Assembly: GCF_014196495.1 (NCBI RefSeq)
Contig: NZ_JACIDT010000008.1
Location: 173,291 to 237,290, forward strand
Reading direction: 5' to 3'
Source: Sphingobium jiangsuense
GTDB lineage: Bacteria; Pseudomonadota; Alphaproteobacteria; Sphingomonadales; Sphingomonadaceae
Length of the DNA stretch: 64,000 nt
Position numbers and translations under genes: made by a program. The first letter of the stretch is position 1. Each line of letters begins with the position of its first letter. Below are positions 43,301 to 50,480 of the stretch, piece after piece. Below the pieces are notes generated by a model that was not told where the DNA came from, made no database searches, and saw only the letters and a list, made by a program, of their open reading frames with translations.

Positions 43301-43728
43301 CCACGGTGTCGGACAAGCTGACGCTCAATGCCTCGGCCGAAATGCTGCACGTCCGCAGCAAGGTGCACGGTTTCGCCGAAACCGGCGTCGGTCTGCTGGA
43401 TGCTCTGGCCGTCTCGGCCCAGCGCGACACTTCCACGGTGCTGCGGGCGCGCCTGAAAACCGCCTATATGCTGCAACCGGGCTGGCAGGGCTTCGCGAAA
43501 CTCTCCGTCGATCATGAGTTCAACGACGAGAAGCGCGACGTGACGGCCACCGTGCTTGCCGAAGACAGCGCCTTCACCGTGCGCAACCCCGGCCTCGTCA
43601 ACACGCGGGCAAGGATCGGTCTGGGCAGCCGGGTCGACCTGAACAGGAACATCGCCTGGACCGTGGAAGGCGATGTCGGCAACGCCTCTTCCTACGGCGC
43701 AAGAACGAGCGTGACCGTGCGCTTCTAA
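37336..43728 (+). CDS. Giant autotransporter (type Va) with glycine-rich passenger
   Basis: 2130 residues. Signal peptide to about residue 27 (cleavage GIAHA-SP). The passenger has four degenerate repeats around GDGIP.GT.ITAI (about residues 236-470), two glycine-rich blocks (about 488-545 and 613-725, GGxGG repeats), and from about 800 long stretches of autotransporter-associated beta-strand repeats (GTLTLTGENGF, NAGTLGNAGTLAV). The last about 300 residues form the beta-barrel (SIDFDQGRSQKEAGYVRF ... ASSYGARTSVTVRF) ending in Phe. The protein should be displayed on the surface as a beta-helix, with adhesion or biofilm the usual roles; no protease or lipase triad was seen. Monocistronic, with a terminator-like hairpin after it. 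Confidence 0.88.
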   Translation: MTISNRLLVTTSTLATSLFLAAGIAHASPSNDPVIIDGAEAAGTIVASGETLIVGNSDDTTIFTNFFTEGGAGSGGGAGLGGVFFVDNGANLTLRNVQFIGNTVKGGEGGSVGTVSLSDLIINLPSLSVNADPISVLGITPEVTTDGSGNLFLTGAKMAGANSLIGAGADISFGDAAPSTTIASVNGTQVSFAAPIQIASSAISTATIDVTQHGGSIAAPGLTTLAINPSFGMGEIQQGMIVVGDGIPAGTTITSVVYDQDNKAKSVTLSHATTAAVGAFKVVAVRSFDAARFGVTGSNTIKPIGSLPGLQVGMTVSGDGIPSGTTITAIASDGTITFSNPIGAVTGFTASTQGAAVGSNVINLGAPRSDLAVGMTVSGDGIPDGTIITAISGGRITLSNAVTADAAEAIEGNNFVAAFNKVISTSGSTLTLSSVDGLKVGALLNGGNVPENAVITGIDPVTKTVTYTIDPDAAQLLIGGSMNGLVATGTPGSDGGNGHNGSMYNAVLHDGEGSPGTNGYGGDDGEGAAGGNGGNGGHGSAGMPYNADAILAVTSSTIGAIGDTMETAAEWADFNFASAVVKTANLVHAWIDVGIATADLIKWNIDLANGIVALGGDGGAGGDGGGGDTFFGGGAGGAGGNGGAGALSITDGGAGGDGGQGGSGGFGAGGGQGGAGGEGGPNGASSDGNAGLGGVAGFGGGVGSNGDGLYGGGGSGFGGALFVRTGGTLTIAGNALFQNNTTLAGSSNNGGSAGNAAGADLFMMRGSTVTLTPGTGNVIRFEGSIADDSVSSYNGASYASGAGAALQITGGGLVQLAGQNSYSGTTYIGGATLEADQGVGLNANSQITFNGAGTIGSGLSTVNAGVWLTNGVITRRVGSLPHQINWSGSGGFAAGDAGLTLNFGAINGNNGQTLNWNGGGFVPTGSTLIFGSDHGTGAVKLVNAVNLGGLTGRIAVYDNLASEGDHAHLAGRFSNGGLILNDAGYSGAAYFTAQNDLTALTVNNGLVSTRLGSLTGRLMDAATGGALTINGGRVELHGAEKLTSVGIGGNGILVAFNGIESGAVSNAGTAVYYGPVTQGALTNQAGGQIAYYGALTGGAVSNAGTLLVGAGAGTGAIANLSTGQIMMLGEVTASGAVANQGLWYLGNDLTAPAVVHDGYLSVLGNAVDDVEQAATRTIRTGGFSGGAAGIVNLGGVGGDVPNILVIDQSGNSSYAGKINGAGALTKAGAGTLTLTGENGFAGPLSILAGGLDTTGGGTFDDAVSVSVASGATFTLGTDDRIASLTNNGTTIVNAAAAMNSLENDGVLGLFSTLDASGTATNGAGGIFAIEASGAATLGHLVNAGTLGNAGTLAVSGGVANQASGVITLAAGADTGFGSLTNAGSIVADGPLSIAGAYVQNGGSLSAAADLTTGSLSGTGGAIVLGADSVFTINQTTDGSYAGSITGSAASVVKSGLGTLTLNGGVGSFAPATLDIVTGIVAVDGAGILDQALRVDVATGAGLTLVTGDQTINNLTGTGTLSLNGNNLYLANGGNFNGTVTGNGNVQLTTGSFNLANTINSNNGNFQVQANSLMNVASGGQLNAPVVNVAGGLNVAGSVTATTTTVNGGGLHLGGGAGTPGGVLNTLNLFVTNGGQLTGNGTVAGGTVIGGSGSGRLAPGNSPGVVTFTDLTLDTLSVTQMEIEGAAGAGLSAAQGGYDQIRVSGSLTIRPGSTLEIANSNDFEPALGQAIRIFDFAPGAVSGHFGTVTSAFDTAVAFNVSTGSVVGLGTYSADGFASAIARTANETAMLDQLRVNSAGGVDQYRGGRLVEAAAAALATGDANAVSTVFAKASPEAYAGLVEHQKLSMLDNLTELGGYARLENRAIYVTGSIDFDQGRSQKEAGYVRFKSTDRRFNLGLAAELPVAKVQISYGRADGTVRSDYLRGEADGDQVSAGASVPVALDGAVRLMARAAHGSYRFKGSRVTNAGAASFKSVKGSSTVLGGGLEYATVSDKLTLNASAEMLHVRSKVHGFAETGVGLLDALAVSAQRDTSTVLRARLKTAYMLQPGWQGFAKLSVDHEFNDEKRDVTATVLAEDSAFTVRNPGLVNTRARIGLGSRVDLNRNIAWTVEGDVGNASSYGARTSVTVRF

Positions 43729-43751
43729 TCAAGACGGCATCGTCGCTTCGG

Positions 43752-43787
43752 ACAGGTCCGCTCCATCGGGGCGGGCCTGTTCCCGTT
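43752..43787 (+). terminator. Terminator-like hairpin after the autotransporter
   Basis: A 13-bp stem with two wobble pairs (ACAGGTCCGCTCC / GGGGCGGGCCTGT, 3-nt loop) 23 bp after the stop; the following T-run is short (CCCGTTTG). Confidence 0.55.
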
Positions 43788-43832
43788 TGACGGCATCCGA
43801 AGAGCAAGCCCGCAGTCGGCAGCCCATCGTCA

Positions 43833-44639
43833 TCAGGATCTGCCGACCTTCCCACCCGCAAAGGCTTGCGGTGTAACATCCATCGCGGTCCGGAAAGCAT
43901 AGATGAACGCGGAGGGCGAGCTATAGCCCAGTTCCAGCGCCACGCCGGTCACGTCCGTCCCGCCGCCGAGCAATTCGATCGCCTTGGACAGGCGCATGCG
44001 GCGCCGCCAGGATCGCAGGCTCATGCCAACCTCGGTTTCGAACCGGCGGGTCAATGTCCGGGACGACATGCCAAGCTCCCGCGCCCATTCCGTGGCCGGG
44101 CGAGAGTCGGCCGGGTCGGCGTAGAGAGCCGCACAGAGCCGGACCAGCGCTCCATCGCGCGGCCATGGCAAGGCGGCGGGAATACGCGTGGCGCGGTGCA
44201 ACTGGTCGAGGATCAGGTGCGTGATGCGGCCGACATAGCTGTCGTCCTCTCCATCGGGCAGGGCGGCGAGTTCTGCGATCAGGGCCTTGAGGAGCGGGCC
44301 GACCGCATGGACGACAGGTTCGCCGGGAAGTTCGGCTCTCGCATCCGCCGCAATCCACAGGCTGCGGAACTCGGCGCCAAGCAACGATCCGACGCGATGG
44401 AGCACCCCTGTAGGAAGCCACACCGCCTGTTCGGGCGAAATGACGAACGAACGACCCATGATGGCCACGGTGAGCACGCCCGAAATCGCATAGACCAGTT
44501 GCCCCCACTCATGCGCATGCTCCGGGAAATAGCTGCGTGGCGGCAGTGACTGCGCGCGCATGGTCATCGGCGCGGGCGGTTTCGCGTCCGGTGGCGGCGC
44601 AACGGTCTGCCAGTCCGATATATGGCCGATATTGTACAT
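43833..44639 (-). CDS. AraC-family transcriptional regulator with cupin domain
   Basis: 268 residues from ATG 44639. N-terminal cupin (FPEHAHEWGQLVYAISGVL, VWLPTGVLHRVGSL) as in AraC/XylS-type sensors; C-terminal double helix-turn-helix (ATEWARELGMSSRTLTRRF, then DVTGVALELGYSSPSAFIYAF). It runs divergently from the TPR-protein operon across a 105-bp gap, so it probably controls that operon and itself. The effector is unknown. Confidence 0.85.
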   Translation of the reverse strand: MYNIGHISDWQTVAPPPDAKPPAPMTMRAQSLPPRSYFPEHAHEWGQLVYAISGVLTVAIMGRSFVISPEQAVWLPTGVLHRVGSLLGAEFRSLWIAADARAELPGEPVVHAVGPLLKALIAELAALPDGEDDSYVGRITHLILDQLHRATRIPAALPWPRDGALVRLCAALYADPADSRPATEWARELGMSSRTLTRRFETEVGMSLRSWRRRMRLSKAIELLGGGTDVTGVALELGYSSPSAFIYAFRTAMDVTPQAFAGGKVGRS

Positions 44640-44744
44640 TGATTGTCCTATAGTCGAAAGACGGACAAAGACGAAGCGCTTATGATCGGCAAAGGCACCG
44701 GCGGCGTATCGTTCGCAATATGGGAATTTGGGAAAAGAGCCGCC

Positions 44745-46064
44745 ATGGCGCATTTGGACAGTCACGACCTTCCGCTTTCGACGGTATCGGCGAAGGCCGC
44801 GGCGCTGTATCGTGACGGCGTGGACATGATGCTGTCCGCCTGGCCGGGCGCGGCAGAGGCATTGGATGCGGCGATTGCCGCCGACCCCGATTTCGCACTG
44901 GCCCATGCGGCGCGGGCGCGGCTGCATGCACTGCGGGCCGAACCGCGCGAAGCGGAAGCGCGGATCGCCGTTGCGGCCGCAAAAGCCGCCGCGAATGGCA
45001 GCACGCGCGAGAATAACCATATCGCCGTGCTGCGGCTCGCGATCGCCGGGCAATCACGCGAAGCCCTCACCGAAGCACTGGCCCATGCCGACCGGTGGCC
45101 GCGCGACCGGATCATCCTCGGCCTGCCTCTCGGCGCCTTCGGGCTGTTCGCCTTTTCGGGCATGATCGATCATAATCAGGCGAAGGCCGCTCTGTGCGCG
45201 CGGCATCAAGCGGCGTTCCCCGAAGACGACTGGTGGTTCCTTACCTACCATGGCTGGTCGCTTGCGGAAAATGGCGAGGTCTCACGTGGTCGCGCCATGC
45301 TGGAGCACGCCATCGAGTTGCGCCGCGAAAATGCCAATGGCGTTCACGGATTGGCGCATGCGCTGTTCGAGGGCGGCGCGGGGGAGAGCGCCGGGGCGCT
45401 GATCGCGGACTGGCTGCCGGACTATGACCGGAGCGGCGTGCTCCATGGCCATCTTGCCTGGCACGCCGCGCTTGCGGCGCTGGAGCGTGGCGACGCCGCC
45501 AGCGCGCTCGTCCTCTATACGGATCGGGTGCAGCCGTCGGTTTCGCTGGGGATGCCGATCAACATCGTCAGCGATGCAGCGTCGCTGCTGTGGCGCATAC
45601 AGGCCTATGGCCATGGTGTTCCCGATTGTCTCTGGCAGGACGCCGCAAGCTATGCGCGACGGGCGTTCCCAAAAGCCGGTCACGCCTTCGTCGATCCGCA
45701 TATGGCGATGCTCGAAGCCGCGACAGGCGACAGCGCGGCGCTTGGCCAACGCATCGCCACGCTGGACGAGATGTGTGCCAGCGGAACGCTCAGCGCGGGA
45801 GCAGTGGTGCCCGCGATCTGTCGGGCGGCAATGGCCTTTGCCAATGAGAACTATTCCGCCTGCGCGCGAATCCTTGAACCGCTGGCGGCGGAGGCTGCGC
45901 GGATCGGCGGCAGCAATGCGCAGCGCGAGATTGTCGAGGATATGCTGCTCATTGCCCTTATGCGCGCCGATGAAACGAAGAAAGCGCGGGTCTTGCTCGA
46001 TCGCCGTCTTCACCGGCGACCGTCGCCGCGCGATACGCGCTGGCGTGCGGAGCTGGCGTCATGA
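44745..46064 (+). CDS. TPR protein of the TTC38 type
   Basis: 439 residues, all-helical with TPR-like repeats. WWFLTYHGWSLAENGE, NGVHGLAHALFEGG and VLHGHLAWHAALAALERGD correspond to the conserved His-rich core of tetratricopeptide-repeat protein 38 relatives. ATG 44745 gives the natural N-terminus; an upstream in-frame ATG at 44643 would reach into the AraC promoter. The stop overlaps the MFS start (ATGA). Bacterial TTC38-like proteins have no settled function; cotranscription with a transporter suggests a part in export or uptake of one compound. Confidence 0.75.
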   Translation: MAHLDSHDLPLSTVSAKAAALYRDGVDMMLSAWPGAAEALDAAIAADPDFALAHAARARLHALRAEPREAEARIAVAAAKAAANGSTRENNHIAVLRLAIAGQSREALTEALAHADRWPRDRIILGLPLGAFGLFAFSGMIDHNQAKAALCARHQAAFPEDDWWFLTYHGWSLAENGEVSRGRAMLEHAIELRRENANGVHGLAHALFEGGAGESAGALIADWLPDYDRSGVLHGHLAWHAALAALERGDAASALVLYTDRVQPSVSLGMPINIVSDAASLLWRIQAYGHGVPDCLWQDAASYARRAFPKAGHAFVDPHMAMLEAATGDSAALGQRIATLDEMCASGTLSAGAVVPAICRAAMAFANENYSACARILEPLAAEAARIGGSNAQREIVEDMLLIALMRADETKKARVLLDRRLHRRPSPRDTRWRAELAS

Positions 46065-47281
46065 CCGCGGCATCGGTCAAGGCCGACCTGAAGCGGGATC
46101 AGCGCGGCGCTATCATCCGCCTCGCCATCGCACGGGCGCTGGCGGGGGCCAATGCGGTGGTGATCTACGCAACCGGCGCGATTATCGGCAACAGCCTCGC
46201 ACCCGACAAGGCGCTTGCAACGCTGCCGATCTCCATCTTCGTCGTCGGCATGGCGGGTTGCATCCTGCCCGCCGGCGTTATTGCCCGACATTATGGGCGC
46301 AGGGCGGCCTTCCTCGCCGGAACGGCGGGCGGCGCTCTCGCCGGGCTGATCGCCGCGCTCGCCATCGTGCTGGGATCGTTCTGGCTTTTCTGCCTCGCGA
46401 CCTTCTTCGGTGGCGCCTATGCCGCCGTCGTCCTGTCCTTCCGTTTCGCCGCCGCCGATTGCGTCGAGCCGGAATGGCGGTCCCGCGCGCTCTCCATCGT
46501 CATGGCCGGCGGCGTCGCGGCGGGCGTGGTCGGACCTCAGCTTGTCACCTACACCATGCATTTATGGCCGCCGCATATGTTCGCCGCCACTTTTCTGGTG
46601 CAAGCGCTGGTGGCGACCCTGTCGGCGGCGGTGCTTGCCGGTATCAGACTGCCGATGCCGACCACCGCCGAGATCGCGGGCGGGCGCCCGCTCGGCCGGA
46701 TCGTCCGGCAACCGCTGTTCGCAGTTGCCGTCCTGTGCGGCGCGGTATCCTATATGCTGATGAATTTCCTGATGACCGCCGCGCCGCTCGCGATGCGGAT
46801 GTGCGGGCATAGCCAGGAGACGTCCAATCTAGGGCTGCAATGGCATGTCATCGCCATGTATGCGCCCAGCTTTTTTACCGGACGCCTGATCGCGCGTTCC
46901 GGCGCCGGACGGGTGGTGGCTGTGGGACTGGTTCTGACCGGCCTGTCGGCGGCCGTGGGGCTGGCGGGCATCGATGTCGTGCATTTCTGGCTGACGCTGA
47001 TCCTGCTGGGCGTGGGCTGGAATTTCGGCTTCATAGGCGCGTCCGCGCTGGTGCTCGAATGCCACCGCCCGGAAGAAAGGACACGGGTGCAGGCGCTCAA
47101 CGACTTCATCGTCTTCGGGACGATGGCTATCGGCTCCTTCTCCTCCGGCGGCCTGTTGACCGCCTATGGCTGGGACATGGTGCTTTTGGTCTCGTTCGCG
47201 CCGCTTGCCCTTGCCGTAGTCGGGTTGATGCTCGCCACGCGGATGGGGAACTCTCTCTCGCTTGGGCAGAAAGGCCTGTGA
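46061..47281 (+). CDS. MFS transporter
   Basis: 406 residues, 12 helices. Start ATG in the ATGA overlap with the TPR gene. The loop ARHYGRRAAFLAGT after helix 2 is the MFS signature; GVGWNFGFIGASALVLECHRPEERTRVQALNDF near helices 10-11 is typical for drug/metabolite exporters of the YfcJ/YhhS-like kind. The stop is joined to the next ATG (TGATG). Substrate unknown. Confidence 0.82.
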   Translation: MTAASVKADLKRDQRGAIIRLAIARALAGANAVVIYATGAIIGNSLAPDKALATLPISIFVVGMAGCILPAGVIARHYGRRAAFLAGTAGGALAGLIAALAIVLGSFWLFCLATFFGGAYAAVVLSFRFAAADCVEPEWRSRALSIVMAGGVAAGVVGPQLVTYTMHLWPPHMFAATFLVQALVATLSAAVLAGIRLPMPTTAEIAGGRPLGRIVRQPLFAVAVLCGAVSYMLMNFLMTAAPLAMRMCGHSQETSNLGLQWHVIAMYAPSFFTGRLIARSGAGRVVAVGLVLTGLSAAVGLAGIDVVHFWLTLILLGVGWNFGFIGASALVLECHRPEERTRVQALNDFIVFGTMAIGSFSSGGLLTAYGWDMVLLVSFAPLALAVVGLMLATRMGNSLSLGQKGL

Positions 47282-47766
47282 TGGACATGGTGGACAGTCT
47301 TGTGCACGCCGCGTTGGTCGGCATTGGCGGTACGATCATTCTCGATCTATACGCCTTCCTCCTTCAGCGCGTCCTTGATGTGTCTGGGACGAACTGGAAG
47401 ATGGTCGGTCGCTGGATCGGCCATATGCCGAAAGGCGAATTCATCCAGCCCGCCATCGGTCAGGCGAAGCCCGTGTCCGGCGAACACGCATTGGGCTGGG
47501 CTTTTCACTATGGCATCGGCATCGCTTATGGCCTTTTGCTCGTTGCCCTATGGGGTACAGGCTGGCTTCAGAAACCCGGCATCACCGAGCCATTGATCCT
47601 CGCGCTCGCGCTGCTGATGCTGCCCTATTGCGTGATGATGCCCGGCATGGGCATGGGAATGGCAGGATCGCGAACGCCCAATCCCAATATGACCCGGCTG
47701 AAGAGCGTCGTCGGCCATTGCGTGTTCGCGGCCGGCATGTACCTCACCGCACGGCTTCTGACCTAA
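47281..47766 (+). CDS. DUF2938-like small membrane protein
   Basis: 161 residues with about four membrane helices (LVHAALVGIGGTIILDLYAFLL; GWAFHYGIGIAYGLLLVALWG; LILALALLMLPYCVMMPGMGMGMAGS; the C-terminal VVGHCVFAAGMYLTARLL). The GWAFHYGIG and PGMGMGMAGSRTPNP stretches agree with the DUF2938 family as I remember it. It completes the AraC-controlled TPR-MFS-DUF2938 operon. No catalytic residues are evident. Confidence 0.7.
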   Translation: MDMVDSLVHAALVGIGGTIILDLYAFLLQRVLDVSGTNWKMVGRWIGHMPKGEFIQPAIGQAKPVSGEHALGWAFHYGIGIAYGLLLVALWGTGWLQKPGITEPLILALALLMLPYCVMMPGMGMGMAGSRTPNPNMTRLKSVVGHCVFAAGMYLTARLLT

Positions 47767-47846
47767 GCCAGCAGGTCAGTGCAAGCGCCTTCAATGCGCC
47801 CATGTTCTCCTTCTTCCTGCAACCAAGCCCGGCTCTGCAGTTGCGG

Positions 47847-48003
47847 TGCTATACGCTCGTTGTCGGCGATTGGACTATGCCGATGCGCAAGAACCCACAC
47901 GCCTCAAGGACTTTCGACGCATCCATACCCGCTACGACAAGCGCGCAGATATCTTCCTGTCCGCACTCTTCATCGTTGCCGCCGTCATCTGGTGGGCAAA
48001 TTG
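47847..48003 (+). mobile_element. IS5-family transposase C-terminal remnant
   Basis: The frame ending with TGA at 48001-48003 reads RLKDFRRIHTRYDK and then ADIFLSALFIVAAVIWWAN, the conserved tail of IS5-group transposases (RLK.FRR..TRYDK...FL). Only about 50 residues remain; no start, DDE core or clear terminal repeats were seen. The whole gap 47767-48118 otherwise shows no gene. Confidence 0.72.
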
Positions 48004-48118
48004 AGTCCCAGCCCCAGTACGCCTGCCCGCGCCCGAAACGCTTCGACATTGCTGACCTTCCTGGCTCCAGATCGGCTGGATGTGACCAGCTTTTCGTTCA
48101 TACGCCTGATTTCAGGAA

Positions 48119-48517
48119 TTACCAAAGGCGCTGAACGGCGAAGCCGTCAAACAAGACCTCGTTGGAAACCAGCACCATAGCCTCGACCTGTGCCTGCGCA
48201 ATCAGGAAGCGGTCGAACGGGTCTTTATGGGCAATGTTCATCTCGCCCGCGAGGCGGGCATGGGTCACGCTGATTGGTAGTTCACTGAACCCCTGCGCGG
48301 CAACGATGGTCTCAAAGTCCCGCGCCAGCAGTGCTGCCCTCGGCAACTTGCCAATACGGAACTTCGTGGCGACCTCCATGGCCGAGGCCGCGCTCACGGC
48401 AATGCTGTTGGCTTCATCGGCCATAGCCTCGCGGGCCCGAAGGCTCAGCGCCTCGTCGCCGGCAAGCCACCAGATCAGCGCATGTGTATCCAGCAGCAAC
48501 TTCAAGCGAGATTCCAT
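48119..48517 (-). CDS. PIN-domain toxin, VapC-like
   Basis: 132 residues, PIN fold. The acidic set is present: D10 in LLLDTHALIWWL, E in SAASAMEVATK, D in HKDPFDRFLIAQA. VapC toxins are Mg-dependent ribonucleases that cut tRNA or rRNA when free of antitoxin. The gene overlaps the antitoxin gene by 16 bp, as usual for such pairs. Confidence 0.87.
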   Translation of the reverse strand: MESRLKLLLDTHALIWWLAGDEALSLRAREAMADEANSIAVSAASAMEVATKFRIGKLPRAALLARDFETIVAAQGFSELPISVTHARLAGEMNIAHKDPFDRFLIAQAQVEAMVLVSNEVLFDGFAVQRLW

Positions 48518-48735
48518 CCACCCACTTCATCCTCCGGCAGCGGCTCGTTGAAGGTCTCATCCAGAGCAATCTTGCCTTTCAGCGCCCCAAATACACGGCG
48601 GCCCTGCGGCTTCACCGGTACAAGCCGCACCACCGGCACAGAACCGCGCGCGATCACTACGTCGGCGCCTGCAAGCGCATCCGCTATCAGACGGGACAGG
48701 TTGGTTTTGGCATCGTGAACCGAAAACTGGGCCAT
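48502..48735 (-). CDS. Phd/YefM-type antitoxin
   Basis: 77 residues. The N-terminal DNA-binding part reads MAQFSVHDAKTNLSRLIADALAGADVVIARGSVPVVRLVP, the classic Phd/YefM start; the C-terminal acidic tail (DETFNEPLPEDEVGG) should wrap the toxin. It is encoded upstream of and overlapping VapC, so the antitoxin is made first. An inverted repeat in front (48746-48767) fits autoregulation. Confidence 0.87.
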   Translation of the reverse strand: MAQFSVHDAKTNLSRLIADALAGADVVIARGSVPVVRLVPVKPQGRRVFGALKGKIALDETFNEPLPEDEVGGWNLA

Positions 48736-48745
48736 AGAGCATCTC

Positions 48746-48767
48746 CTTAGCCAACTATATAGCTAAG
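48746..48767. promoter_or_regulatory. Inverted repeat before the antitoxin gene
   Basis: CTTAGC and GCTAAG arms around a centre that itself holds CTATATAG, starting 10 bp upstream of the antitoxin ATG. It is a likely binding site for the antitoxin or toxin-antitoxin complex. No gene was seen in 48768-48975. Confidence 0.5.
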
Positions 48768-48975
48768 TGCACCACCGTCGACAAGTGCCGCCCGCAACCT
48801 ACCAGGCACTTCACCAAGATCACCCGGCGTCCGCCGATCGGTGAAGCAATGTCGCCGGACAAAGGAGATGGAGGAGGGGGCGGCGACCGCCTCGTCCGGC
48901 CGATACGCGCAATAACCCGATAACAAAGATTATGTTAAATTATTTGCGGGAGCATGCAGGCGCGGCGGCGGCCCA

Positions 48976-49491
48976 TCAGCTATCGTGAATGATGCCGCTA
49001 TCGAGGATCACCTTGATGGCGGCATGCAGGAAATCCTTCTCGCGATCCGAAAACGGGGCGTAGAGCTGGTCGGCGACGCCCGCCATGGACGGGATCAGCG
49101 ACCGGTAGACGGAAAGGCCCTTGGGCGTCAGCACGACCGGCCTGCGGCGGCGGTCGTTCGGATCGAACCTCAGCTTCACCCATCCTTTTTCGATCATCGA
49201 GGCGATGGACCGGCTGGCCGATATCGGGCTGATCGCGACAAGCTCGCTGATTTCCGCGCCCGTCAGCGTCTCATGATCGATAAGGCAGATCAGGATCTTG
49301 ATGTCCTCGATGGTCAGGTCATGCGGCTTGGCCACACAATCCCGCATCGGTTGGGTAATCAGCGTGGTCAGCTTCAGCAACTGGATATGAAGCTTCAGGT
49401 TCAGGGAAATTTCGGGCATGCCTTCCCTTGCAGCTTCGGCCGACGGTTTATCTCTGGTACCCAATGACACCTCACCCTTGATTATCGCCAT
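48976..49491 (-). CDS. MarR-family transcriptional regulator
   Basis: 171 residues, or 147 from ATG 49419, which has AAGGGAAGG close before it and gives the normal MarR length. Winged helix: EDIKILICLIDHETLTGAEISELVAISPISASRSIASMIEKGWVKLRFDPNDRRRRPVVLTPKG, with the wing DRRRR in place. It regulates uptake or degradation of phenolic acids and similar ligands in many bacteria. It is oriented toward the toxin genes; its targets may include the adjacent SDR gene, which is transcribed in the same direction. Confidence 0.85.
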   Translation of the reverse strand: MAIIKGEVSLGTRDKPSAEAAREGMPEISLNLKLHIQLLKLTTLITQPMRDCVAKPHDLTIEDIKILICLIDHETLTGAEISELVAISPISASRSIASMIEKGWVKLRFDPNDRRRRPVVLTPKGLSVYRSLIPSMAGVADQLYAPFSDREKDFLHAAIKVILDSGIIHDS

Positions 49492-49613
49492 GGTCTATAA
49501 CGGCTATGAGCCTGCTCGAAAACCGCTTGTTGCCAGGATGGCGGCTTCCCCGAAACGGAAGCGGGAAGAGCCGCCCTTCCCCGCGCGGCACGGGAAAGGG
49601 CGGCCGCCGAAAA

Positions 49614-50414
49614 TCAGACCGGCACGGCCGCCAGATCGTCGAAACGGGTGCCGATGCCGCCCAGCACCGTCCCGCCGTCCACCGCCAGCGCATGGCCGGT
49701 GACATAGGAGGCGGCATCGGAGCAGAGCCACAGCACCGCGCTGGCCATCTCCTCCGCCGCCCCGAGGCGATCCATCGGCGTGCCGAAGATCAGGCGATCG
49801 CGAAACGGCTTGGGCAGCTGGCCGATGAAAGGCGTGTCGATCGGGCCGGGGCACAGCGCGTTGATGCGGATCCCCTTGTTGGCATAATCCATCGCGGCGC
49901 CCTTGGTCAGCCCGACCACGCCATGCTTGGCCGCCAGATAGACCGAAAGATTGAACCCGCCGATCAGGCCCGCCGCCGAGGCGGTGTTGACGATCGCGCC
50001 CCCGCCCCGCGCCAGCATGACGGGTATCTCCGCCTTCAGGCAGTAGAAGACCGAGGAAAGATCGACGTCGATGATCCTGCGCCAGTTGGCGGACGACCAC
50101 TCCGCCGCGGGCACATTGTCGCCTTCTATGCCCGCATTGTTGTGGGCGAAATCCAGCCCGCCGAACCGCGCGACGACATCCGCGACCATCGTGCCGACGC
50201 TGGCCTCGTCGGCGACGTCGACCGGGAAGAAATCCGCGATGCCGCCGGCGGCGCGAATATCCGCCACGGTGCGTCGGCCACCGGCCTCGTCGATATCCGC
50301 CACCGCCACCTGCGCGCCCGCCCGCGCGAACGCCAGCGCCGTGGCATGGCCGATGCCCGACGCGCCGCCGGTCACCAGCGCGGTCTTTCCTCCGAAATCA
50401 AAGGATATGTTCAT
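49614..50414 (-). CDS. SDR-family oxidoreductase
   Basis: 266 residues. TGGASGIGHATALAFARAGA, NNAG in HNNAGIEGDN, catalytic Ser in NTASAAGLIGG, YLAAKHG, and the end YVTGHALAVDGGTV are all intact. NAD(P)-dependent dehydrogenase acting on a hydroxyl/keto group, in the group annotated as 2,5-dichloro-2,5-cyclohexadiene-diol or sterol-type dehydrogenases. Single gene; a GC-rich hairpin follows at 49570-49603. Confidence 0.83.
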   Translation of the reverse strand: MNISFDFGGKTALVTGGASGIGHATALAFARAGAQVAVADIDEAGGRRTVADIRAAGGIADFFPVDVADEASVGTMVADVVARFGGLDFAHNNAGIEGDNVPAAEWSSANWRRIIDVDLSSVFYCLKAEIPVMLARGGGAIVNTASAAGLIGGFNLSVYLAAKHGVVGLTKGAAMDYANKGIRINALCPGPIDTPFIGQLPKPFRDRLIFGTPMDRLGAAEEMASAVLWLCSDAASYVTGHALAVDGGTVLGGIGTRFDDLAAVPV

Positions 50415-50480
50415 CCCCTCTCCTCTCCCCTGTCATAAGCCGGAAATTTAATACCAGATGACATTATTTTTAAGGCGAGG

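Noticed and set aside
37393..43515. Open frame of 2040 codons antisense to the autotransporter
   Set aside because: Shadow of a GC-rich, Gly/Ala-rich coding strand; the translation has no domain, the sense frame has signal peptide and barrel, and no promoter or ribosome site supports it.
47779..48180. Frame of 133 codons in the gap after the DUF2938-like gene
   Set aside because: Arg/Ser/Pro-rich without motifs; it overlaps the IS5 transposase tail, which lies in another frame and is recognisable.
49570..49603. Strong GC hairpin after the SDR at 49614 as a terminator
   Set aside because: No T-run follows on the minus strand; reported only in passing in the SDR entry.
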